Shown: piece by piece, positions 42,320-48,926 of the stretch
Layout: every line of letters begins with the position of its first letter
Numbering within the stretch: the stretch's first letter is position 1
DNA from: Colidextribacter sp. OB.20
Lineage (GTDB): Bacteria > Bacillota > Clostridia > Oscillospirales > Oscillospiraceae
DNA: 64,000 nucleotides
Direction: 5' to 3'
Assembly: GCF_009911595.1 (NCBI RefSeq)
Contig: NZ_QWKG01000005.1
Location: 51,928-115,927 of the forward strand
Position numbers and translations under genes: made by a program
Notes under the pieces: model-generated
Told to the model about the DNA's origin: nothing
Databases searched by the model: none
The model's input: the letters and a program-made list of their open reading frames with translations, nothing else

Positions 42320-43156
42320 ATGAATCGCGAGGCGCTTGTCAGGATGGCCCGGGAGACGGTGGAGATCAGCCGTCAGGGCCGATATCGGGCCGGGGGCCGG
42401 GCGGTGGTGCTCGACGCCGGGCGGCCCACTTGGCTGTGGACCGCCGAAGAGCTGGATGAGCTGGTGAGAGATACTGAGATCCCGGCGGAGGGTCCCTCCG
42501 CCGCCCTGGAGGTCCGGGGGGAGGGGACGGTGGACGCCATTTTCCGCCTGGCGGGCGGGGAGACCCTGTGCCCCGAAATCGGGGTGCTGAACTTCGCCTC
42601 TGCCAAAAATCCGGGAGGCGGCTTTCTCAACGGCTCGGTGGCTCAGGAGGAGTGTCTGGCCTTCTGCTCCAGCCTGTACCACACCCAGACCACCGGCCAG
42701 GGGCCCCGGTACTACGAGATCAACCGGGCCAACCGGGACCCGGTATACACCGACACCATGCTCATCGGGGATGTGGCCTTCTTCCGCGCCGGCGATTACG
42801 CCTTGACGGAGTGCCCCGTCACCTGCCCGGTGATCACTGCCCCTGCGGTGAACATGGGCATCGTCATCCGCAACGGGGACGATACGGGCCGGGCACAGGA
42901 GGTCATGAAGGGGCGGATGAGGAAAATTCTGGCCCTCTTCGCCAAATGGGGCTGCGCCCGGCTGATCCTGGGGGCCTATGGCTGCGGGGTGTTCCGCAAC
43001 GACCCGGAGGACGTATCCAGGTTCTGGCAGGAGCTGCTGGAGGAGGAGGGCTGGGGCCGGCTCTTTGAACAGGTCACCTTCTCCATCCTGGAGCGCCCCG
43101 GGAGGGACGGCAACACCGCCCCCTTCTGCCGCCGGTTTGGGGGTGCTGGCCGATGA
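42320..43156 (+). CDS. TIGR02452-family protein, bacterial PARG-like ADP-ribose hydrolase
   Basis: 278 residues. The signature NPGGGFLNGSVAQEECL holds the GGG and QEE of bacterial poly(ADP-ribose) glycohydrolases. Other conserved parts are LNFASAKNPGGG, TDTMLIGDVAFFR, APAVNMG and LILGAYGCGVFRNDP. It would remove ADP-ribose from proteins or nucleic acids. It overlaps the next gene by ATGA. Such genes are often linked to stress or phage defence, but no ADP-ribosyltransferase is visible nearby. Confidence 0.88.
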   Translation: MNREALVRMARETVEISRQGRYRAGGRAVVLDAGRPTWLWTAEELDELVRDTEIPAEGPSAALEVRGEGTVDAIFRLAGGETLCPEIGVLNFASAKNPGGGFLNGSVAQEECLAFCSSLYHTQTTGQGPRYYEINRANRDPVYTDTMLIGDVAFFRAGDYALTECPVTCPVITAPAVNMGIVIRNGDDTGRAQEVMKGRMRKILALFAKWGCARLILGAYGCGVFRNDPEDVSRFWQELLEEEGWGRLFEQVTFSILERPGRDGNTAPFCRRFGGAGR

Positions 43157-44409
43157 AGGGCCTTTTGCGGTATTGGCGGGAGGGCAACAACCTGCTTAAC
43201 GCCGCGGCGGTCACCGCGGCGGTGATGTTCCTGCTGGCCGGCCCCTGCTGGAGGCTGTATGTCCATGTGATGGACCTGGGCCCCGGGGGCTGGGGAGGCG
43301 CGGCCGGGGCGGACACCCCCATCGCCCGTTCCGTCCGGGAGATGGAGGAGCTGGACCGCTTTGCCCTGCTGGTCCGGGGGACGGCGGAGGAGTATCCAAA
43401 GCTGGACTACTTCTTTGTGGGCGGGGACACCTACTGGGTGTTCCCCCTGGACAGCGGGGAGAGGGTGGCCGGCCGGTGTGTCCAGACCCTGGAGAATATC
43501 CAGAGGGAGAAGAAGGACGGGGTCTATCAGGTGCTCTACCCGGTGGGGGCCTGGAGGGAGTGGAAGCTCACCGGGGAGGAGCGGGCCGGCGTGGAGCGGG
43601 ACGTCCCCCAGCTGATCACCACCCGGTATTTTGTGGACATGGAGGGCCGACACCGGGAGAACATCACCGAGACCCGGTTTAAGGGAGGCTTTTGGACCCT
43701 CTGCCTGCTGGCGGGGCTGGGCTCCATGTTCGTGACACACCGGAAGCAGGAGAACCGCCGGAAAAAGGAGGCTGACATCACCCTGCCCCAGAACGATTTG
43801 GAGCGGTGGATTGTGGGCTCCTATGCCATCTGGGGGCAGTTCTTCGCCCAGCTGGGGCGCAGTGGAGACGGCCGGCGGGATGTGGAGGCCCGCCGGGGGC
43901 CCATCCGCATCGGCGGCCAGCCTATGGATGACCGGGGGCAGAAATTTACCCGGGAGACCCTGAAAGACAGCTGGGACATCTCCAGCCAGAAGGAGTTGTT
44001 TGAGACGGTGGACTATATGTCCGCCGGCCCGGGCTTTGAAAGCTGCGAGACCCAGGCCGCCCGGGCCTGGCAGCTGTGCCGGTCCATGCAGCTGCTGGGC
44101 ATGTGCTTTGCTGCCGGCTGGTGCAGCCGGGAGGAGATGGTCAGCCGCTCCTGTCAGGTGGGCCGGAAAATGCAGGAGAGCTTCCGGTCCTGGGAGGAGC
44201 TGTGCGAGGGCTTTTTGGAGGGATTTTACACCTGGCGGCTGGGCGCCTTCGGCTTCAGAGACGCCCAGGCCGCCCTTCAGGAGCGGAGGGAGATTTACCA
44301 GGAGCTCAGAGCCCGGCCCGACAGCCCCTATAGGCTGAACTGGTATTACCCCCTGGACCCGGCGGCCCAGCGCAGAAAAGAGGCCCAATTTGGGGCGCTG
44401 GAGAAATAA
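43153..44409 (+). CDS. DUF1266-domain membrane protein
   Basis: 418 residues. Transmembrane segments at about 14-34 and 178-194 frame an extracytoplasmic domain. The C-terminal cytoplasmic half holds AWQLCRSMQLLGMCFAAGWC, SREEMVSRSCQVGRKMQESF and WEELCEGFLEGFYTWR, which is DUF1266. DUF1266 proteins have no defined activity; many lie in toxin or immunity settings. Translationally coupled to the PARG-like gene. Confidence 0.82.
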   Translation: MKGLLRYWREGNNLLNAAAVTAAVMFLLAGPCWRLYVHVMDLGPGGWGGAAGADTPIARSVREMEELDRFALLVRGTAEEYPKLDYFFVGGDTYWVFPLDSGERVAGRCVQTLENIQREKKDGVYQVLYPVGAWREWKLTGEERAGVERDVPQLITTRYFVDMEGRHRENITETRFKGGFWTLCLLAGLGSMFVTHRKQENRRKKEADITLPQNDLERWIVGSYAIWGQFFAQLGRSGDGRRDVEARRGPIRIGGQPMDDRGQKFTRETLKDSWDISSQKELFETVDYMSAGPGFESCETQAARAWQLCRSMQLLGMCFAAGWCSREEMVSRSCQVGRKMQESFRSWEELCEGFLEGFYTWRLGAFGFRDAQAALQERREIYQELRARPDSPYRLNWYYPLDPAAQRRKEAQFGALEK

Positions 44410-44572
44410 AAGCTCGGGGCGCCGGTCTCAAAGCCGCGCGCTCTGTCCTGTTTGAACAAAAGAAGCGCAAAATTTGGGAAAAATTTTCTCGTGACATTTT
44501 CCCTTGTCTGGTGTATCATGTGGGCAGAAGAGGACTCAGCCTCATATAAATGGACAGAAAGGAATGATTCCA

Positions 44573-45085
44573 ATGAGCTATTTAACCCGTAAGCGGCGGG
44601 AGCGGGAGTTTGTGGAGCTGACCCGGGAGCTGCTGGACTCTGATCAGGTGCGGATGATGGGCCGGTGGAAGCACCACGGGCCGGTGACCACCTTGGATCA
44701 CTCCCTTTTCGTGGCCTTCAGTACCTACCGCATTGCCCGGGCGCTCCGCATGGACGTGCGCGCCGCTGTCCGGGGGGCCCTGCTCCACGACCTGTATCTC
44801 TACGATTCCCGGGACAAGTCCGCCCACCCCGGCAACCAGTGCTTTGACCACCCCCGTTTCGCCGCCCGGAACGCCGCCGCCCTGACCCCCCTCAGCCCCA
44901 AGGAGAGAAACATCATCCTCTCCCACATGTGGCCCCTGGGGGGCGCCCTGCCCCGGTCTTTGGAGGCCTGGATGGTGGATCTGGTGGACACCGTCTGCGC
45001 CGGGCTGGAGGTCTCCCGCATCTGCCGGCCCTCCCGCCTGCGGGAGCGGCTGGGCGTGCGCCCCATGTCCCCCGCCTATCAGTAA
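44573..45085 (+). CDS. HD-domain protein (phosphohydrolase-like)
   Basis: 170 residues from the ATG at 44573. HD motifs are the first His in TLDHSLFVAFSTYR and the His-Asp in GALLHDLYLYDSRDK, then HPRFAARNAAALTPLS and LSHMWPLGG. This is the metal site of small HD-domain proteins that hydrolyse nucleotides or phosphates. Substrate unknown. AAAGGAATG lies upstream. A terminator follows. Confidence 0.85.
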   Translation: MSYLTRKRREREFVELTRELLDSDQVRMMGRWKHHGPVTTLDHSLFVAFSTYRIARALRMDVRAAVRGALLHDLYLYDSRDKSAHPGNQCFDHPRFAARNAAALTPLSPKERNIILSHMWPLGGALPRSLEAWMVDLVDTVCAGLEVSRICRPSRLRERLGVRPMSPAYQ

Positions 45086-45094
45086 AGGAAAAAT

Positions 45095-45138
45095 GGCCGC
45101 CTGTCCGGAGTTCCGGAGGGGCGGCCGCCGCTGTTTTT
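45095..45138 (+). terminator. Terminator after the HD gene
   Basis: GGCCGCC (45095-45101) and GGCGGCC (45120-45126), with an inner CCGGA/TTCCGG pairing, and CTGTTTTT after it. Confidence 0.75.
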
Positions 45139-45275
45139 CAAGGGATTTTCTCCCAAAAAGACCGTTTCTCGCTTTTCGCAAAAAATATTGCCGGATAGTG
45201 GAAAAACGGAAAAATTTATGCTATAATGTCACCGGGCTCCGCGCACAGCGCAAGGCCCCAGTCAGGAGGAAGCTT

Positions 45276-45959
45276 ATGAACGACTATTCCGCCCCGCTGC
45301 AGGCCAAGCGGGAGCAGCTGCTTCAGGCGGGCGTGCTGATGATGGACCCCGCCGCCGTCTATGTGGAGGACGACGTGACCGTGGGGGCGGGCACCCTGCT
45401 CCTGCCCGGCACCATTCTCCGGGGAAAGACAGTCATCGGGGAGAACTGCTGCATCGGCCCCCAGGTGATGCTCACCAGCTGTACCGTGGGCGACGGGTGC
45501 ACCATCAACGCCTCCCAGTGCGAGGAGAGCACCATTGAGCGCAGCTGTCAGATCGGCCCCTATACCCACATCCGGCCCCACTGCGTGGTGGGGGAGGGCT
45601 CGAAGATCGGGGCCTTTGTTCAGCTGAAAAACTGTAATCTGGGCCGGGGAACCAAGATGGCCCACCTGACCTATGTGGGGGACAGCGATGTGGGAGAGGA
45701 CTGCAACTTCGGCTGCGGGACCGTCACCTGCAACTACGACGGCTTCCAGAAGCACCGCACCACCATCGGCAGCCACGTCTTTGTGGGCTGCAACACCAAC
45801 CTGGTGGCCCCGGTGACCGTGAAGGACGGGGCCTTCATCGCCGCCGGCACCACGGTGACCGACCTGGTCCGGGAGGACGCTATGGCCATTGGCCGGGTCC
45901 GCCAGGAGGTCAAGGAGGGCTGGGCCCGGGAGAACCGGAAAAAAAGGGGAAAGAAATAG
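45276..45959 (+). CDS. GlmU C-terminal acetyltransferase domain, stand-alone
   Basis: 227 residues forming only the left-handed beta-helix part of GlmU: VGAGTLLLPGTILRGKTVIG, IGPYTHIRPHCVVGEGSKIG, FVQLKNCNLGRGTKMAHLTY and GTVTCNYDGFQKHRTTIGSH. These residues acetylate glucosamine-1-phosphate. The N-terminal uridylyltransferase domain (about 230 residues with a GxGxRM loop) is absent, and no open frame for it lies upstream. A -10 TATAAT (45222-45227) and GAGGAAG mark the gene start. Linkage with prs and pth matches Bacillus glmU-prs-spoVC. UDP formation must use another enzyme. Confidence 0.88.
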   Translation: MNDYSAPLQAKREQLLQAGVLMMDPAAVYVEDDVTVGAGTLLLPGTILRGKTVIGENCCIGPQVMLTSCTVGDGCTINASQCEESTIERSCQIGPYTHIRPHCVVGEGSKIGAFVQLKNCNLGRGTKMAHLTYVGDSDVGEDCNFGCGTVTCNYDGFQKHRTTIGSHVFVGCNTNLVAPVTVKDGAFIAAGTTVTDLVREDAMAIGRVRQEVKEGWARENRKKRGKK

Positions 45960-46060
45960 GGAGTACCACGGGCGAGCGGGCCCGGGGAATAATAGAAAGG
46001 GAAGTACAGAAAGAGGGGACCGGCCAAGGCCGGCTCGAAAAATGGGAGGATGAACGTCAC

Positions 46061-47059
46061 ATGATAGCACACGGCAAGGACATCAAGGTCATTACCGGCA
46101 ACTCCAACCCTGCGCTGGCCGCGGACATCTGCAAGGAGCTGGGCATCCCTCTGGGCAACTCAGTGGTAGGCGCCTTCTCCGACGGGGAGAACTTCGCCTC
46201 CATCTATGAGACAGTCCGGGGCTCCGACGTGTTCGTGGTCCAGTCCACCTGCTCCTTCGTCCGGGACAACAAGGACGGCACCACAACCAACTGCACCGTC
46301 AACGATGCGCTGATGGAGCTTCTGATCATCATCGACGGGCTGAAGCGGGCCTCTGCGGGCAGGATCACCGCTGTGATTCCCTATTTCGGCTACGCCCGCC
46401 AGGACCGCAAGACCAAGCCCCGGGACCCCATCTCCGCCAAGCTGGTGGCCAACCTGATTACCACCGCCGGCGCCGACCGGGTCCTCACCATGGACCTCCA
46501 CGCCAACCAGATTCAGGGCTTCTTCGACATCCCGGTGGACAACATGCTGGGCTCCCCTATCTTTGTGGACTACTTCAACCGCAAGTTTAAGGACTCCAGA
46601 GAGGACACCATGGTAGTCTCCCCCGACGTGGGCAGCGTGGCCCGGGCCCGGGCCTTTGCCCAGAAGCTGGATATGCCCCTGGCCATCGTGGACAAGCGGC
46701 GGCAGAAGGCCAACTCCTCCGAGGTGATGAACATCATCGGCGACGTGCGGGACAAGCGGGTCATCCTCCTGGACGACATGGTGGACACCGGCGGCTCTCT
46801 GTGTCACGCGGCCAAGGCCCTGGTGGAGATTGGCGGCGCCAGAGACGTCACCGCCTGCGCCTCCCACGGGGTCCTCTCCGGCCCCGCCATCCAGCGCATC
46901 CAGGACAGCGCCCTGGACGAGGTGGTCTTCCTGAACACCATCCCCCCCAAAGAGGACGTCAGCTGCGGCAAAATCCGCTACATCTCGGTGGCCCACCTCT
47001 TTGCCGAGGCCATCAGCCATATCTACATGGAGACCTCCGTGTCTCCCCTGTTTGTGTAA
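46061..47059 (+). CDS. prs: Ribose-phosphate pyrophosphokinase
   Basis: Makes PRPP for nucleotide, His and Trp synthesis. 332 residues. PFAM-typical SDGENFASIYETVRGSDVFV, YFGYARQDRKTKPRDPISAK, DLHANQIQGFFDIPVDNM and the PRPP loop VILLDDMVDTGGSLCHAA are all present. It is about 15 residues longer than the usual class I enzyme. AAATGGGAGG lies upstream. Confidence 0.96.
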   Translation: MIAHGKDIKVITGNSNPALAADICKELGIPLGNSVVGAFSDGENFASIYETVRGSDVFVVQSTCSFVRDNKDGTTTNCTVNDALMELLIIIDGLKRASAGRITAVIPYFGYARQDRKTKPRDPISAKLVANLITTAGADRVLTMDLHANQIQGFFDIPVDNMLGSPIFVDYFNRKFKDSREDTMVVSPDVGSVARARAFAQKLDMPLAIVDKRRQKANSSEVMNIIGDVRDKRVILLDDMVDTGGSLCHAAKALVEIGGARDVTACASHGVLSGPAIQRIQDSALDEVVFLNTIPPKEDVSCGKIRYISVAHLFAEAISHIYMETSVSPLFV

Positions 47060-47061
47060 TT

Positions 47062-47218
47062 CAAACAAGCGGCATAGCCGTTTGTTTGAGGAAGCTGCGG
47101 CCAGCTGCGCGCGCCCTTCGGGCACACTTGCGGCCGAGAAGTGTTTTTGATGCGGCAAAGCCGCCCCAAAAACGGATTATGATTCATTTCGCCGCCTGCG
47201 GGCGGCGAAATTTCTGCG
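47062..47218. repeat. Tandem hairpins between prs and pth
   Basis: Three GC-rich hairpins: CAAACAAGCGGC/GCCGTTTGTTTG (47063-47089), the region with GCGCGCCCTTCGGGC and TGCGGCAAAGCCGC (about 47100-47165), and TTTCGCCGCC/GGCGGCGAAA (47189-47212). This is a third dispersed-type palindrome group with no ORF. The first may stop prs transcription. Confidence 0.65.
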
Positions 47219-47229
47219 AGGGAACGACC

Positions 47230-47823
47230 ATGTTTTTCAAAAAGGACGCCGGCGGCGTGAGCTGGCTGCTGGTCTGCCTGGGCAATCCGGGGGACAAATA
47301 TGAGAACACCCGGCACAATGTGGGCTATATGGTGGCCGACGAGATGGCCGGGCGGCAGGGCAAGCCCATCCAGCGGCTGAAATTCAAGGCGCTGACCAAT
47401 ATCCTCACCATCTCGGGGGAGAAGGTGCTGGTAATGAAGCCCATCACCTACATGAACCTGTCCGGGGAGGCGGTGCGGCCGGCGGCGGATTTTTATAAAA
47501 TCCCCCCCGAGCGGGTGCTGGTGGTGTCTGACGACACCGCCCTGCCTGTGGGAAAGCTGCGCATCCGGCAGAAGGGCTCCGCCGGGGGTCACAACGGGCT
47601 GAAGAACATCATCCAGCACCTGGGCACCGACCAGTTCCCACGCCTGCGGGTGGGGGTGGGGGAAAAGCCCCACCCCGATTACGACATGGCAGACTGGGTG
47701 CTGGGCAGGTTCCAGGGCGAGGACAAAAAGGCCATCGACGCCGCCGTCAAGCGGGCCGCCGACGCCATCGAGTGCATCCTGGCCCAGGGCATCGACCGGG
47801 GCATGGGGAGGTTTAACGGATGA
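47230..47823 (+). CDS. pth: Peptidyl-tRNA hydrolase
   Basis: Frees tRNA from dropped-off peptidyl-tRNA. 197 residues from the ATG at 47230; the frame is open far upstream through the hairpin region but that part is not coding. LVCLGNPGDKYENTRHNVGY has the catalytic His. KPITYMNLSGEAV, VSDDTALPVGKLRIRQKGSA and GGHNGLKNIIQHLG follow. The classical DDLDLP motif is altered to DDTALP (Leu to Thr, Asp to Ala). Confidence 0.94.
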   Translation: MFFKKDAGGVSWLLVCLGNPGDKYENTRHNVGYMVADEMAGRQGKPIQRLKFKALTNILTISGEKVLVMKPITYMNLSGEAVRPAADFYKIPPERVLVVSDDTALPVGKLRIRQKGSAGGHNGLKNIIQHLGTDQFPRLRVGVGEKPHPDYDMADWVLGRFQGEDKKAIDAAVKRAADAIECILAQGIDRGMGRFNG

Positions 47824-47918
47824 GCCCAGCCGGCGGGAGAAAAATCCCGGGAAATCTATTGTAATACACCGGGAAATCTGATAAAATAAGGCTATCAAAA
47901 AGAAAGGGGGCTGACCGG

Positions 47919-48065
47919 ATGTCAACCGAAAAGGAGATTTTAGTGGCGCAGAAGGCCGCGATGTTCGATCTGATCCAGATCATCAAAAAGCAGCCGGATA
48001 AGACCTATACTGTGGAGGAACTGGAAGCCCTTATTGTCGCCTATATCACAGGAGCGGAACAGTAA
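47919..48065 (+). CDS. Small helical hypothetical protein
   Basis: Forty-eight residues: STEKEILVAQKAAMFDLIQI, IKKQPDKTYTVEELEALIVA and YITGAEQ. AAAGGGGG lies 7 bases before the ATG. It is helical and charged, with no family recognised. Good codon use and ribosome site argue that it is real. It is the first of several tiny genes in this stretch. Confidence 0.65.
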   Translation: MSTEKEILVAQKAAMFDLIQIIKKQPDKTYTVEELEALIVAYITGAEQ

Positions 48066-48094
48066 AACTCCGGTTTCACATGAATGAGCCTCCC

Positions 48095-48277
48095 CTACCG
48101 GGGAGGCTCCTCTTCTTTCGGCACATAGTGCGGGCAGGCCTTTGTATCGCAGTGCCGGAACTTTTGCCGGGGGTAGACACAGTGTCCGGAGTAGCAGGTC
48201 ACAAATCTGCCGTCGGGGTACTGGACATAGTGCTGGCAAAAGTGTGTACAGGTTTGACAGGTATATTTATTTTCCAT
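48095..48277 (-). CDS. Small Cys-rich putative zinc-binding protein
   Basis: Sixty residues from the ATG at 48277: MENKYTCQTCTHFCQHYVQY, PDGRFVTCYSGHCVYPRQKF and RHCDTKACPHYVPKEEEPPR. Eight Cys in CxxC-like pairs and several His suggest one or two zinc sites. Its promoter (TTGACT-17-TATATT) has the palindrome TGTAGTGACTACA in the spacer, so the divergent RHH protein probably represses it. Function unknown. Confidence 0.75.
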   Translation of the reverse strand: MENKYTCQTCTHFCQHYVQYPDGRFVTCYSGHCVYPRQKFRHCDTKACPHYVPKEEEPPR

Positions 48278-48295
48278 ATTAAACACCTCACTATG

Positions 48296-48390
48296 AATAT
48301 ACCATGTAGTGACTACAAAGTCAATATATGGTGAGCGGTTGACGAAAGCTTTTTTTGATGGTAACCTAATTGCATCATATAGTCACTATA
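48296..48390. promoter_or_regulatory. Divergent promoters with matching RHH operators
   Basis: Minus promoter TTGACT (48319-48324), 17 nt, TATATT (48296-48301), with TGTAGTGACTACA (48305-48317) inside the spacer. Plus promoter TTGATG (48355-48360), 17 nt, TATAGT (48378-48383), with ATATAGTCACTATAT (48377-48391) over the -10. The two operators share the core TAGTSACTA, where S is G or C. Confidence 0.82.
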
Positions 48391-48412
48391 TAGTGCATAG
48401 GAGGTGGGACAC

Positions 48413-48583
48413 GTGGCTGGAACAAACCTCGTGAACCGGACAAAACTGATTTCTTCTCTGGCAAATGAGCTGGTGGAGCCATTTAATGAGCTTTCAAGAA
48501 AAACAAGGGTCCCCAAGACACGCCTATTAGACGAAGCGGTGGAAGATCTCTTGAAAAAGTACGAAAAACGGATGGCTGAGTAA
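48413..48583 (+). CDS. Ribbon-helix-helix (CopG-like) regulator
   Basis: Fifty-six residues from a GTG start with GGAGG 8 bases upstream. AGTNLVNRTKLISSLANELV is followed by FNELSRKTRVPKTRLLDEAV and EDLLKKYEKRMAE. The second half is the helix-turn-helix of CopG/Arc proteins (sequence KTRVPKTRLLDEAVE). It should bind the palindromes over both divergent promoters and repress itself and the Cys-rich gene. Confidence 0.82.
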   Translation: MAGTNLVNRTKLISSLANELVEPFNELSRKTRVPKTRLLDEAVEDLLKKYEKRMAE

Positions 48584-48595
48584 GCCATCCGTTTT
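48568..48595 (+). terminator. Terminator of the RHH gene
   Basis: ACGGATGGCT and AGCCATCCGT followed by TTT. The left arm contains the last codons of the gene. Confidence 0.85.
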
Positions 48596-48599
48596 ACTG

Positions 48600-48628
48600 T
48601 TGAATAGAAAGCCGGATTTTGGTATAAT
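48600..48628 (+). promoter_or_regulatory. Promoter of the Fst-like toxin mRNA
   Basis: TTGAAT (48600-48605), 17-nt spacer, TATAAT (48623-48628). The leader of about 50 bases has a CTGT/ACAG hairpin before the ribosome site. Confidence 0.85.
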
Positions 48629-48681
48629 TGCTGTGCTGCCCTACATAACCCAATCTGTGGCAACAGAGAGGGGGTGGAACA

Positions 48682-48777
48682 GTGGAAGTCCTAACGAGCT
48701 TTTTGGTGTCGGTTATGGCAAACGTAGTTGGCTATTGCGTATGCAAATGGCTTGACCGGCACGACAAGGGTAAGTAA
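48682..48777 (+). CDS. Fst/TxpA-like hydrophobic type I toxin peptide
   Basis: Thirty-one residues with a GTG start: MEVLTSFLVSVMANVVGYCV, then CKWLDRHDKGK. A short hydrophobic helix followed by a charged tail is the layout of Fst, the toxin of the Enterococcus par locus, which acts on the membrane. The context supports it: own strong promoter, convergent antisense promoter, shared terminator, and a 13-nt sequence (48689-48701) repeated at 48843-48855 in the antisense gene. The family call is from architecture, not from a database hit. Confidence 0.78.
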   Translation: MEVLTSFLVSVMANVVGYCVCKWLDRHDKGK

Positions 48778-48781
48778 GCCT

Positions 48782-48824
48782 AGAAAGTTCCCGCGGAGAG
48801 TGGCCTCTCTCCGCGGGACTTTCT
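48782..48824. terminator. Shared bidirectional terminator of the type I locus
   Basis: AGAAAGTTCCCGCGGAGAG and CTCTCTCCGCGGGACTTTCT around TGGC, a long stem with one bulge. It ends both the toxin mRNA and the convergent antisense RNA. Confidence 0.85.
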
Positions 48825-48862
48825 TTGCGGTGGAAACAGTAATCCTAACGAGCTTACTGGCT
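48783..48862 (-). ncRNA. Antisense antitoxin RNA of the type I locus
   Basis: About 80-nt RNA from the minus-strand promoter into the shared terminator. It carries AAGCTCGTTAGGA, complementary to the first codons of the toxin mRNA (48689-48701). This sits in the loop of a hairpin with stem CAGTAA/TTACTG, so the complementary bases are exposed for pairing; the loop contains a UUAG turn. This is the par (Fst) design. RNA ends are inferred. Confidence 0.75.
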
Positions 48863-48868
48863 GAGTAA

Positions 48869-48898
48869 ATTATACCACAACCGATTCAGGATATGCAA
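48869..48898 (-). promoter_or_regulatory. Promoter of the antisense RNA
   Basis: Minus strand TTGCAT (48893-48898), 18-nt spacer, TATAAT (48869-48874). Confidence 0.8.
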
Positions 48899-48926
48899 GA
48901 GACAAAAAGCTTTTTCTGAAACAGAA

